Assembly (NCBI RefSeq): GCF_051860665.1
Contig: NZ_JBHYDM010000009.1
Location: 124,001-188,000 of the forward strand
Direction of reading: 5' to 3'
Origin: Falsiroseomonas sp051860665
GTDB lineage: Bacteria; Pseudomonadota; Alphaproteobacteria; Acetobacterales; Acetobacteraceae
Length of the DNA: 64,000 nt
Shown: positions 1 to 9,100 of the stretch, piece after piece
How the letters are laid out: every line of letters starts with the position of its first letter
Numbering within the stretch: the stretch's first letter is position 1
Made by a program: the position numbers and the translations under genes
The notes under the pieces: model-generated
The model's database searches: none
The model's input: the letters and a program-made list of their open reading frames with translations, nothing else
What the model was told of the DNA's origin: nothing

Positions 1-324
1 GGTTTTGTCGCCACCGAGGGCTGGGCCGAGACCAGCACGACGACGGCGACCGACCTCGCCACCAGCTTCGCCGAGAGCGGCGCCTGCGCGATCATCTACA
101 CGGACATCGCCCGCGACGGGATGCTCACGGGTGTCAACGTGACGGCGACGGCGGCGCTGGCCCGTGCCGTGCCGATCCCTGTCATCGCCTCGGGCGGCGT
201 GGCCTCGACCGACGATATCGTGGCGCTGAAGGCGGAGGGCGTGGTGGCCGGCGCCATCCTGGGGCGCGCACTCTATGACGGGCGCATCGACCCGGCCGAG
301 GCGATCGCCATGGCCGCCGCCTGA
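1..324 (+). CDS. hisA: HisA, phosphoribosylformimino-AICAR-phosphate isomerase (C-terminal part)
   Basis: The reading frame is open from the first base and ends in TGA at 322, so only the last 107 residues are present. It shows the second half of the HisA (beta-alpha)8 barrel: IIYTDIARDGML, which carries the conserved catalytic Asp region, then VIASGGVAS and the phosphate-binding GAILGRALYDG near the end. HisA isomerises ProFAR to PRFAR in the fourth step of histidine synthesis in the cytoplasm. The later partners hisF and hisE follow at 2.9-4.3 kb, separated from it by two unrelated genes. Confidence 0.95.
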   Translation, partial: GFVATEGWAETSTTTATDLATSFAESGACAIIYTDIARDGMLTGVNVTATAALARAVPIPVIASGGVASTDDIVALKAEGVVAGAILGRALYDGRIDPAEAIAMAAA

Positions 325-412
325 TTCGGCGAGGCGCCCGGCAGTTGCCGGCCGGCGGCCATTGACACGCGAGGGTTGAGGCACAACCTCCTGAATTAAC
401 CTCGCGGTAAAT

Positions 413-1591
413 ATGATGACCTTCGCGCTGGCGCCTGCGATCCGCGACGCGGCGCCGAGCGCCGTGGTCCCGGCTGCCCTGGTGACGGCGGCGCCCACCG
501 ACCCGTCGCGGGCGGATTGGGAGGCCTTCAAGCGGCGCTACCTGGCCGGCGATGGCCGCGTGGTCGATACCGGCAATGCCGGCATCTCCCATAGCGAGGG
601 CCAGTCCTATGGCATGCTGCTCGCCACCTGGATGGACGACCGCCCGGCCTTCGAGGCGATGTGGCGCTGGTCCAACCGCCGCCTGCGCCGCTCCGGCGAC
701 AGCCTTCTGGCCTGGCGCTACGACCCGCATGCGCGGCGCGGCGTGATCGACCAGAACAATGCCACCGATGGCGACCTGATCTTCGCCTGGGCGCTGCATC
801 GCGGCGCGCTGCGCTGGGACAGCGCCGAGATGATGGCGGCGGCCTCCGCCGTCGCGCAGGACCTGCTGACCCTCTGCGTCACCACCTATGTCGATCGCCA
901 GGTGCTGCTGCCGGGCACGGCCGGCTTCCTCGAGGCCGACCGCGTCGTGCTGAACCCCTCCTACTACGCCTTCAATGCCTTCCGCAGCCTCTCACGCCTG
1001 CTGCCCGACAATCGCTGGCTGCTGCTCGAGACCGGCGGGATCGACATCCTCGGCGGGTCGCGCTTCGGCCGCTGGGGCCTGCCGCCGGATTGGAGCGAGG
1101 TGCGCGCGAATGGCGACATCCGCCCCGCGCCCGCCTGGCCGGCGCGCTTTTCCTGGGATGCGATCCGGGTGCCGCTGCATGTCGCCTGGGCCGGGCTGGA
1201 CCTGCCGGTGCTGCAGGCCGCGGTGACCTTCTGGACGGCACCTGGCATGGCGCATAGCCCGCCCGCCTGGGTGGACCTGCGTAGCGGCGCCATGCCGCCC
1301 TATGCCGGTCATGCCGGGATCCGCGCCGTGATCAACCTCGCCGCCTGGCGCAGCGGGCGCGCCGGGCCGCCGCCGCGCATCCCGGTGACGGCCGCGAGCG
1401 ACTATTACGGCGCCTCGCTGATCCTGCTGGCCGCCATGGCGGCCAGCGAGGGGCCGGAAGCGCCCGCCCTGCCCGGCGCCGTCACCGCCCCGCCGGGCGA
1501 CGGGATGCTCACCCGGGTGCGGAACTTCCTGGGCCTGGACGAGGCCGAGGAGGCCGAACCGATGCGCTCGCCGCCGCGGCGGCTGCGATGA
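413..1591 (+). CDS. Glycoside hydrolase family 8 protein (BcsZ-like endoglucanase)
   Basis: The 392-residue protein has the GH8 signature GISHSEGQSYGM, with Glu62 as the expected proton donor, followed by NATDGDLIFAWAL, whose Asp119 matches the conserved sugar-binding acid. Family members hydrolyse beta-1,4-glucans, and many alphaproteobacterial ones (BcsZ/CelC) trim cellulose made by BcsA. No bcsA or bcsB is visible here. The N-terminus is only weakly hydrophobic and no clear signal peptide is seen. An in-frame stop lies 18 bases upstream, so ATG 413 is the first usable start. Its stop overlaps the next gene by ATGA, so the two are probably translationally coupled. Confidence 0.85.
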   Translation: MMTFALAPAIRDAAPSAVVPAALVTAAPTDPSRADWEAFKRRYLAGDGRVVDTGNAGISHSEGQSYGMLLATWMDDRPAFEAMWRWSNRRLRRSGDSLLAWRYDPHARRGVIDQNNATDGDLIFAWALHRGALRWDSAEMMAAASAVAQDLLTLCVTTYVDRQVLLPGTAGFLEADRVVLNPSYYAFNAFRSLSRLLPDNRWLLLETGGIDILGGSRFGRWGLPPDWSEVRANGDIRPAPAWPARFSWDAIRVPLHVAWAGLDLPVLQAAVTFWTAPGMAHSPPAWVDLRSGAMPPYAGHAGIRAVINLAAWRSGRAGPPPRIPVTAASDYYGASLILLAAMAASEGPEAPALPGAVTAPPGDGMLTRVRNFLGLDEAEEAEPMRSPPRRLR

Positions 1592-2784
1592 TGCCCGTGC
1601 CAGGACTCCCGCGACGCGGCCTGCTGGGCCTCGGCGGCACGCTGCTGGCCGCCCCCGCGCTGGGTCAGGCACCGGCGGTGCCGCCGCTGGTGGTGATGGA
1701 GGTCACCGGGGCGGGGCTGGTGCTGCCGCTGCTGCAGGATTTCGCCAACGCGCATCCCGGGCTCGTCAGCGGCGTGGCGCTGGAGCAGATCGACGTCGAC
1801 GTCATCACCGAGGACCTGGCCGATGCGGTTGCTGCCGGCCAGTCCGGCATCGACCTGGTCTTCGCCGGCGATGCCGGCATCGTCGCCGGCATCCAGGCCG
1901 AGGCCTGGCAACCGGCCACCGATTGGGCGCTCGACGGCTTGCCCCCGCTCGACGGGCTGGTGACCCCCGCCGCCATGAGCCTGTGGCGCGGCTTTGCCGG
2001 CCTGGCCCTGCCCATCCTGGCCGGGCCGAACGGCCCGCTGCTGGGCTGGCGCCCGGGGCGCGTCGACCGCATGCCGCGCAGCCCGGCCGAGCTGCTCGAC
2101 TGGGCGCGCGAGAATCCGGGCCGCTTCCTCTATGGCCGGCCGCCGCTGGTCACCAGCAGCCGGCTGTTCCTGCGCGCCCTGCCCTGGCTGCTGGGCGATA
2201 GCGACCCGATGCGGCCGGCGACGGGCTGGGACCGCAGCTGGTCCTGGCTCGCCGAGCTCGACCGCCACATCGACTACTACCCGACCAGCCTGGTGGCCGC
2301 GACGGCGGAATTCCGCGACGATGGCTGCGACATGCTGGTGCTCTCGGTGGCTGGCGACCTGGAGATGCGGGCCTCCGGGCTGCTGCCGGAGAATCTCGGC
2401 GCCTCGGCCTTCGCGGACCAGGCCTGGGCGCTGGCCGGCATCTCCGCCGCCATCCCGCGCGACCTGCCGGCGGATCGCCGCCCGGTGGTGGCGGCGCTGC
2501 TCCGCCACCTGCTCTCGCCCGCGGTGCAGGCCAATATGCTCTTCGGCCGCGGCGCCGATGCCGGCGCGCGCCTCCGCCTGGATGTGGAGGGCGCGGCGCA
2601 GGGCACGCTGCATGCGGATCTGCGCGCGGCGGGCAGCCTGCCGCTGGGCACAAGGCTGATGCTGCCGCGGCCGGGGCTGCTGGCTCCGCAGGCGCCGCTG
2701 CTGCAGCCGCTGGGCTGGGAGGATGCGCTGGAAGCCGGGCGGATCTGGGACGCGCGGATCGGCGCGGCGCATGGCCTGCCCTGA
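1588..2784 (+). CDS. Extracellular solute-binding protein, ABC-transporter family 1-like
   Basis: The 398-residue protein starts with an arginine pair and hydrophobic stretch (RRGLLGLGG, then LLAAPALGQA), which looks like a Tat-type or ordinary secretion signal cut after ALGQA. The rest resembles periplasmic binding proteins that follow one another with short alpha/beta units, including a C-terminal AIPRDLPADRRPVVAALLRHLLSP helix typical of the family 1 group. No permease or ATPase gene is adjacent, so its transporter is unknown. The start overlaps the GH8 stop (ATGA), which links it to that gene. Assignment to the broad family is moderate; the ligand cannot be read from sequence. Confidence 0.6.
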   Translation: MMPVPGLPRRGLLGLGGTLLAAPALGQAPAVPPLVVMEVTGAGLVLPLLQDFANAHPGLVSGVALEQIDVDVITEDLADAVAAGQSGIDLVFAGDAGIVAGIQAEAWQPATDWALDGLPPLDGLVTPAAMSLWRGFAGLALPILAGPNGPLLGWRPGRVDRMPRSPAELLDWARENPGRFLYGRPPLVTSSRLFLRALPWLLGDSDPMRPATGWDRSWSWLAELDRHIDYYPTSLVAATAEFRDDGCDMLVLSVAGDLEMRASGLLPENLGASAFADQAWALAGISAAIPRDLPADRRPVVAALLRHLLSPAVQANMLFGRGADAGARLRLDVEGAAQGTLHADLRAAGSLPLGTRLMLPRPGLLAPQAPLLQPLGWEDALEAGRIWDARIGAAHGLP

Positions 2785-2893
2785 GGCTTGAGCCCGGGGG
2801 GCGGGGCAGGTCCGCGCTTGACCAAGGCGCCGCATCGGCGCAATCACGGCGCCGTTTTTCTCCCGGGCCTGACCCCTTGGCGGAGTGGTGACG

Positions 2894-3664
2894 ATGCTGG
2901 CGCTCCGCGTCATTCCATGCCTGGACGTGAAGGACGGACGCGTCGTCAAGGGCGTGAATTTTCTGGAATTGCGCGATGCCGGCGACCCGGTGGAGCAGGC
3001 GCGGATCTATGACCGGGAGGGTGCGGACGAGGTCACATTCCTGGATATCGGCGCCTCCCACGAAGGGCGCGACACCATCCTGGACGTCGTCTCCCGCACC
3101 GCGGCGCAGGTCTTCATCCCGCTGACCGTCGGCGGCGGCGTGCGCAGCGTCGAGGATATGCGCCGCCTGCTGCTGGCCGGCGCCGACAAGATCTCCATCA
3201 ATTCCTCCGCCGTCGCGGATCCGGCGCTGGTCACGCGCGGCGCGGAGGCCTTTGGCAGCCAGGCGATCGTGGTGGCCGTCGATGCGCGGGGCGATGGCAA
3301 GGGGGGCTGGGAAGTCTTCACCCATGGCGGCCGCCGCGGCACCGGCATCGATGCCGTGGACTGGTGCCGGCAGGCGGAAGAACGCGGGGCGGGCGAGATC
3401 CTGCTGACCTCGATGGACCGCGACGGCACCAGGGCGGGCTTCGACCTCGATCTGCTGCGCGCGGTGCGGGCGGCGGTGCGGCTGCCGATCGTGGCCTCCG
3501 GCGGGGTGGGGGAGGCGTCGCATTTCGTCGATGGCGCGCGGGCCGGGGCCACCGGGCTGCTGGCGGCCAGCGTCTTTCATTACGGCCAGATGCGGATCGG
3601 GGAGGCGAAGGCGGCATTGCAGGCCGCCGGCCTGCCGGTGCGACCCCTGGCGGAGGCAGGCTGA
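2894..3664 (+). CDS. hisF: HisF, imidazole glycerol phosphate synthase cyclase subunit
   Basis: This 256-residue barrel protein converts PRFAR plus ammonia to imidazole glycerol phosphate and AICAR, together with the glutaminase HisH, which is not in the window. Starting at ATG 2894 puts the two catalytic aspartates at positions 11 (IPCLDV) and 130 (VAVDARG), exactly the usual family numbering, and leaves GGAG eight bases upstream. GTG at 2885 or 2888 would also be open but adds a non-family extension. Phosphate-binding loops LTVGGGVRS and VASGGVGE are intact. The stop overlaps the hisE start as TGATG. Confidence 0.96.
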   Translation: MLALRVIPCLDVKDGRVVKGVNFLELRDAGDPVEQARIYDREGADEVTFLDIGASHEGRDTILDVVSRTAAQVFIPLTVGGGVRSVEDMRRLLLAGADKISINSSAVADPALVTRGAEAFGSQAIVVAVDARGDGKGGWEVFTHGGRRGTGIDAVDWCRQAEERGAGEILLTSMDRDGTRAGFDLDLLRAVRAAVRLPIVASGGVGEASHFVDGARAGATGLLAASVFHYGQMRIGEAKAALQAAGLPVRPLAEAG

Positions 3665-4332
3665 TGGCCAAGACGGTGAAGCGGCAGGCGGCGACGGCCA
3701 AGGGCCCCAAGGCCCGGGCGCCCAAGGTGAAGGCCAAGCCGGTCAAGGCAGCGGCCAAGGCGAAGCCGCCCAAGCAGAAGCCGGAGAAGGCGAAGCTCGA
3801 CCCCAAGGCGAAGCTGGACGCCAAGGCGAAGCTGGACAAGGCGCGGCGCAAATCCGCCAAGGTGGCCGCCGCCCTGCCGCTGCCCGCCTCCATCCCGGCG
3901 CCGCAGGTGCTGGCCAAGCCGCGCGCGCTCGCGGCCGGCGCGGGCGCGCTGGAGCCCTTCCGGGTGGAGGGGGCGGAGGCTGCCATCCTGGATGCGCTGT
4001 GGCGCACGGTGGAGGCGCGGCGTGCGGCCGGCGATGTCGCCATCTCCCACTCCGCCCGGCTGCTGGCGCGCGGCACCGCCAAGGTGGCGCAGAAGCTGGG
4101 CGAGGAGGCGGTGGAATGCGTCATCGAGGCGACGCTGGGCAACCGCGCCGCGACGGTGCTGGAAAGCGCGGACCTGCTGTATCACCTGGTCGTCGTCTGG
4201 GTGGATGCCGGCATCGCGCCGGAGGAGGTCTGGGCCGAGCTCGCCCGGCGCCAGGGCATTTCCGGCATCGCGGAGAAGGCGGCGCGGCCGAAGGCGCTGG
4301 TGCGGGCGGCACAGACCACGAAACTGCCGTGA
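3664..4332 (+). CDS. hisE: HisE, phosphoribosyl-ATP pyrophosphatase with lysine-rich N-terminal tail
   Basis: Residues about 100-210 form a HisE domain (all-alpha NTP pyrophosphatase fold) with the acidic metal-binding helices GEEAVECVIEA and ESADLLYHLVVVW. HisE hydrolyses PR-ATP to PR-AMP in the second step of histidine synthesis. Family members are normally about 105-110 residues; this one has 222 because of a basic extension. The first 66 residues contain 21 lysines, many Ala and Pro, and three KAKLD motifs at a six-residue spacing, resembling histone H1-type tails. The gene overlaps hisF by one base, so the start is well fixed and the tail is in frame with the enzyme. Confidence 0.93.
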   Translation: MAKTVKRQAATAKGPKARAPKVKAKPVKAAAKAKPPKQKPEKAKLDPKAKLDAKAKLDKARRKSAKVAAALPLPASIPAPQVLAKPRALAAGAGALEPFRVEGAEAAILDALWRTVEARRAAGDVAISHSARLLARGTAKVAQKLGEEAVECVIEATLGNRAATVLESADLLYHLVVVWVDAGIAPEEVWAELARRQGISGIAEKAARPKALVRAAQTTKLP

Positions 4333-4397
4333 GGCCGGCTTGCCTCTCGCAGGCGGCCTCGCCAGAACAGGGGCGACGACGCTTCGGAGCCTGAACG

Positions 4398-4784
4398 ATG
4401 ACGCGCGTGACCGGCCTGCCGCCCTATGATCCCCAGAATATCTTCGCCCGCATCCTGCGCGGGGAGATCCCGGCGAAGACGGTGCATGACGATGCCCATG
4501 CGCTGGCCTTCCACGACATCAACCCGCAGGCGCCGGTGCATGTGCTGGTGATCCCGAAGGGCGCCTATGTCAGCCAGGCGGATTTCTCCGCCAATGCCAC
4601 CGAGGCCGAGATTGCGGGCTTCTGGCGTGCCGTCGGCAGCGTGGCCAAGGCGTTGGGGCTGGAGGCGAAGGGCTACCGCATCCTGTCCAATATGGGCGAG
4701 GATGCCGGGCAGGAGGTGCCGCATTTCCATGTCCATATCTTCGGCGGCCGCCCGCTGGGCCGGATGGTGCCGGCGGCGGGCTGA
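4398..4784 (+). CDS. HIT family (histidine triad) nucleotide-binding protein
   Basis: The 128-residue protein has the complete HINT layout: an N-terminal NIFARILRGEIPA segment, VLVIPK in the middle and the active-site triad HFHVHIFG near the C-terminus. HINT-type proteins hydrolyse AMP-lysine or AMP-phosphoramidate bonds in the cytosol; the natural substrate is usually unknown. It follows hisE by 65 bases, an order often seen in alphaproteobacteria, and precedes the SirB1-like gene by three bases, so the pair is probably cotranscribed. Confidence 0.93.
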   Translation: MTRVTGLPPYDPQNIFARILRGEIPAKTVHDDAHALAFHDINPQAPVHVLVIPKGAYVSQADFSANATEAEIAGFWRAVGSVAKALGLEAKGYRILSNMGEDAGQEVPHFHVHIFGGRPLGRMVPAAG

Positions 4785-4787
4785 GGC

Positions 4788-5648
4788 GTGAGCGAGGCCG
4801 GGCCCGCCCCAGGCGTGGCGGAGGCGCGGGCGGCGCTGAGCGCCATCGGCACCCTGCCCGATGCCGAGATCGACCTCGGCGCCGCCGCGCTGCAGCTGGC
4901 GCGCATCGATGCGCCGGGGCTGGACTGGCGCGCCGGCGCCGAGCACCTGACCGCCCTGGCGCGGGAGGCGGTGCAGGCCGCCGCGGCGGACCGCGCGGCG
5001 GATGACGGGGATGCCGAGCGCCGCCGCGCCGTGCTGGCCGAGGTGATCCATGGCCGCTTCGGCTATGGCGGCGATGGCGAGACCTATGACGACCTGGCCA
5101 ATGCGAACCTGCTGCGGGTGATGGAGCGCCGCCGCGGCCTGCCCGTGGCGCTCGGCATCCTCTGGCTGCATGCGGCGGAGGCGGCGGGGTGGGAAGCGCA
5201 TGGCCTGGACTTCCCGGGCCATTTCCTGCTGGCGCTGGCCGGCCGCGGCAAGGTGGTGGTGGATGTCTTCGCCGGCGGCCAGGCGCTGGATGCCCGCGCG
5301 CTGCGTGCCACATTGAAGCGCTTTGCGGGCGACCAGGCGGAGCTTGGCCCGGACAGCCTGGCGCCGATGGACAAGCGCGCGGTGCTGCTGCGGCTGCAGA
5401 ACAACATCAAGGTGCGCCGCCTGCGCGACGGCGACCTGCCCGGCGCGCTGGACTGCACCGAGGACATGCTGCGCATCGCGCCCGAGGCCGCGGCCCTGTG
5501 GCGCGAGGCCGGGCTGATGCACCAGCGGCTGGACCGCATCGGCGCCGCCATCGCGGCGCTGGAGCGCTTCCTGGTGCTGGCGCCGGAGGGGCTGCAGGCG
5601 CTGCGCGTGCGCGTGCTGCTGGAAGACCTGCGCCAGCGGCTGAACTGA
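4788..5648 (+). CDS. SirB1 family protein (transglutaminase-like plus TPR)
   Basis: The 286-residue product starts at GTG three bases after the HIT gene. Residues about 75-190 carry the SirB1-type transglutaminase-like region (FGYGGDGETYDDLANANLLRVMERRRGLPVALGILW split over the conserved NLLxVLexRRGxPisL pattern), and residues about 200-280 form TPR-like helices ending in LRQRLN. The nucleophile Cys of true transglutaminases is absent at the usual place, as in many SirB1 proteins. Cellular role is not established. Confidence 0.8.
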   Translation: MSEAGPAPGVAEARAALSAIGTLPDAEIDLGAAALQLARIDAPGLDWRAGAEHLTALAREAVQAAAADRAADDGDAERRRAVLAEVIHGRFGYGGDGETYDDLANANLLRVMERRRGLPVALGILWLHAAEAAGWEAHGLDFPGHFLLALAGRGKVVVDVFAGGQALDARALRATLKRFAGDQAELGPDSLAPMDKRAVLLRLQNNIKVRRLRDGDLPGALDCTEDMLRIAPEAAALWREAGLMHQRLDRIGAAIAALERFLVLAPEGLQALRVRVLLEDLRQRLN

Positions 5649-5663
5649 GCCGCCGGCGCCGCT

Positions 5664-6065
5664 TCAGTTGCCGACCACGCAGCTGGTGAAGGTCACCCGC
5701 AGCGTCGTGCCGTCCCGGGTCGAGCCGCCCGGCGGGAAGACCTGGATCGCGGCCTGGCTGCCGGCGGGGATCAGGCCCGAGCTGATGCTGCCCGACTTCC
5801 GGCTGTTGTTGCCCGAAAGCTCGACATTGGCGGTGATCCGCACCGGCTGCGAGCCCGTATTGCTCACCGTCAGGAAGATGTTGCTCAGGCCCAGGCTGCC
5901 GCTGTGGGTGGCCATCGGCGTGCGCAGGCGGCAACCGTTCATGGTATTGCCGGAGGACAGCAGCGTCGGGCCCTGCCAGGTATAGGCGGCCTGCGCCGCG
6001 GCCAGCTGCGGGGCCAGGGTGATGAAGCCGCCCGCCAGCATCGCGGCCATCATGGTCTTGCGCAT
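5664..6065 (-). CDS. Secreted hypothetical protein
   Basis: Starting at ATG 6065 gives 133 residues with a typical signal peptide (MRKTMMAAMLAGG, cut after LAAAQA). The frame is open further upstream to 6155, but that would bury the signal sequence 30 residues inside. The mature part is about 105 residues, rich in Ser, Gly and Asn, predicted beta-type, with two cysteines (NGCRL and FTSCVVGN) that could form a disulphide. No family is recognised. It sits directly downstream of the Calx-beta gene on the same strand, only about 115 bases from its stop, and could be its partner on the cell surface. Confidence 0.6.
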   Translation of the reverse strand: MRKTMMAAMLAGGFITLAPQLAAAQAAYTWQGPTLLSSGNTMNGCRLRTPMATHSGSLGLSNIFLTVSNTGSQPVRITANVELSGNNSRKSGSISSGLIPAGSQAAIQVFPPGGSTRDGTTLRVTFTSCVVGN

Positions 6066-6179
6066 CGTCTTGATCTCGTCCTCGGGGTTGCGGTGCCCCG
6101 GCACCATGTCCCGGAACCGCGCATCGGTCGATGCAACAGTTCCGATCATGGACATAGGCCTTGCCTTGGGGGGCGGCTT

Positions 6180-9100
6180 TCAGCCGAGCAGCTGCAGGTC
6201 GGCCTGCGCGGTGGCGAGGCGGGCCGTGTCGTCATCCAGGATCAGCCCGGTGGCGCTGGCGCCCGGCAGGCGCAGCACATAGCCCTCATCCGCCTCCGCC
6301 AGCCCATCCCGCAGCACGCGGACCTTCACCACCTGGCTGGCCTCGCCGGCGGCGAAGGCGAGCGTGCCGCCCGGCAGCAGGCCATTGAGGAAGTCAGAGG
6401 CATCCGCCGCATCCTCGCCGAAGCCGGCCACCGACCAGTTGGTGGTGGAAGCCAGCGAGAGGTCGCCCTGGCGGGTGACGGTGAAGCTGTGCACGGTGAC
6501 GCCGCTGCCCGTGCCCTCGGCCTGGCTCAGGCTGCCGGGGGCGATCGCATAGCTGAAGGGCGGCGCATCGTCGTTCAGGATGGCGCCGCTGGCGGTGGCC
6601 AGCACCTGGCCGCCGGGGCCGCGCAGGGTGATGGCGAAGGCCTCGTCCGCCTCCAGCGTCGCATCGCGCTGCACGCGCACCTTCAGCACCTGGCTTTCCT
6701 GGCCCTCGGCGAAGCTGATGGTGCCGGAGGGCAGGACATTGCCCATGAAATCCGCGGCATTGGCGGCCGCCGGGCCGCTGCCGGTGGCGGACCAGCTCAG
6801 CTCGGCGGCCGAAAGCGTGCCGCTGCGGGTGACGGTGTATTCGTAGACGGTGACGCCCGTGCCGGTGCCTTCCGCCCGGCTGGCGGCGGTGCTGGCGAGG
6901 CTGGCAGTGAAGGCCGGCGGCGGCGCGTCGTCATTGCCGATGGTGGCGTCGGCGGTGGCCAGCACCTGGCCGCCGGGGGCGCGGAGCGTGAGGGCGAAGG
7001 CCTCGTCCACCTCCACCGTCGCATCGCGCAGCACGCGCACCTTCACCACCTGGCTGTCCTGGCCCTCGGCGAAGCTGATGGTGCCGGAGGGCAGCACGCC
7101 GCCCAGGAAGTCCGCGGCATCGGCCGCGGCCGGGCCGGTGCCGGCGACGGACCAGGCGAGCTGCGTGGCGGAGAGCTCACCCTCCCGCGTCACGGTGAAT
7201 TCGTGCACCGTGACGCCGCTGCCGGTGCCTTCCGCGCGGCTGCTGCTGGCGGGGGTGATGGCGTAGCTGTCGCGCTGGGTGTCGTCGTCCAGCAGGGTCA
7301 CGCTGGCGCTGGCATCGGACAGCACCACGCCGTCACCGGCGTCGTGCAGGGTGACGCGGAAGCTTTCGTCCTGCTCGGCGGTGCCATCGCGCAGGGTGCG
7401 CACCTTGATGATCTGGCTCACCTCGCCGGCGGCGAAGCTGACGGTGCCGCCGGGCACCACGCCGCCCAGGAAATCCGCCGCATTCGCCGGCTGGTCGCCC
7501 TCGCCCTGCACGGACCAGCGGGCGGTCGCGGCGATATCGAGGTTGCCGCTGCGGGTTACCACGAATTCGTGCACCGTCAGGCCGCTGCTGGTGCCCTCCG
7601 TGCGCGCGGGGATGGTCGCGGCGATATCGAGCAGGGCGGGAGGCTGGTCGTCATCGAGGATGGCCACGTGGGCGGCGACGGTCCCCACACCCGGCAGGGG
7701 CTGCCCGTCATTCAGCTCAAGGAAAAAGCCTTCATCCTGCTCATCGAGGCTGTCCTTGGCGATGTGGACCGTGACCGTGAATTCCGTTTCGCCGGGGTTG
7801 AAGGTCGCGACGCCGGACATCGCCTGGCCGGGCGCGAAATCGGCCACCGAGGAATTGGCATAGCCCGCCGAGTCCTGGAACCCGGTCAGGATCGACCAGG
7901 TCACCTGATCGGTGCCCGAGGCCTGGTCGCGGACGATCACGAATGTCACCGGCGTCCAGCCCGCGCCTGTGCCTTCCAGCACCTGCCGGGAGGGGGCTCC
8001 CGCGATGGTGAAGACGGTCGGCTCCACATCATCCGTGAGGATGATGCCCGTGGCGGAGGTATTGGCGAAGACGACCCCCGCCGGCAGGGAGGTGAAACCC
8101 ACCTGGAAGGTTTCGTCCGGCTCGACGCTATCGTCCTGCAGGACCTCGAACTGGATGAGCCGGCTCAGCTCGCCTTCCTCGAAGGTGATGGTGCCCGACG
8201 GCGTGGTGTCGAAGGCGAAGTCCCAGCCATCGGCACTGTTCGCGCCACCGGGAGAAACCGTCCAGGACAGGGTCGGCGTGGGAGTGTCCGCGTGGCTGCG
8301 GGTGACGCGGAACTGGTGGATGGTCGTGCCGCCGCCCGTACCCTCCAGGACACCATCCGGCTCCAGCGCCTCGATGGTGATGATCTGGGTCGGCGGCGGT
8401 GCGGTCTCCGGCTCGTCATCGTCCAGCACGGTCGTCCAGACCTGCGAATCGGCCGAGAGGCTGGTGCGATGGGACGGGGATTCGAGCACCACGCCGAAGC
8501 GCTCATCGGCCTCGATCTCGGCATCCCGCTGCACCCGCACCTTGATGGTCTGCGTGGCCTCGCCGGCGGCGAAGGAGACGGTGCCGGAGGGCAGCACGCC
8601 CCCCAGGAAGTCGGCGGCCCCGGCCCCGCCGGCCTCGGTCACGACACGCCAGGCGGCGGTGCTGGCCAGGGACAGGTCGCCGCTGCGCGTCACCGTGAAG
8701 GTGATCACGCGCACGCCGCCGCCCGTGCCTTCCGCCACGCTGTCCTGATCCACCCCGATGGCGAGCTGCGCCAGGGGGAAGTCGTCGTCGCGCACGGTGA
8801 TCTCGGCGGAGCTATTGCTGAAGCGGTAGCCGGAAGGGAGGTCCAGCAGGCGGAAGCTGTAGGTCTCGTCCGTCTCCGCCTCACGGTCGGCGCGCAGCTG
8901 CAGCGTCACCAGCTTCTGCGTCTCACCCTCGGCGAAGGTCACAAGGCCGGAGGGCAGGACATTGCCGACGAAGTCCGAGGCATCGACACCGGTGTAGGAG
9001 AAGTTCTGCACCAGCCAGCTGAACTGGACGGACCCCACCCCGGATGTGCGCTGGACCAGGAAGCTGTGGGTGGTGGCGCCGCCATCCGACCCCTCCGCAT

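Noticed and set aside
3364..3663. HisE start upstream inside hisF
   Set aside because: The upstream frame is an out-of-frame reading of hisF with Gly/Arg-rich shadow composition; ATG 3664 overlaps the hisF stop.
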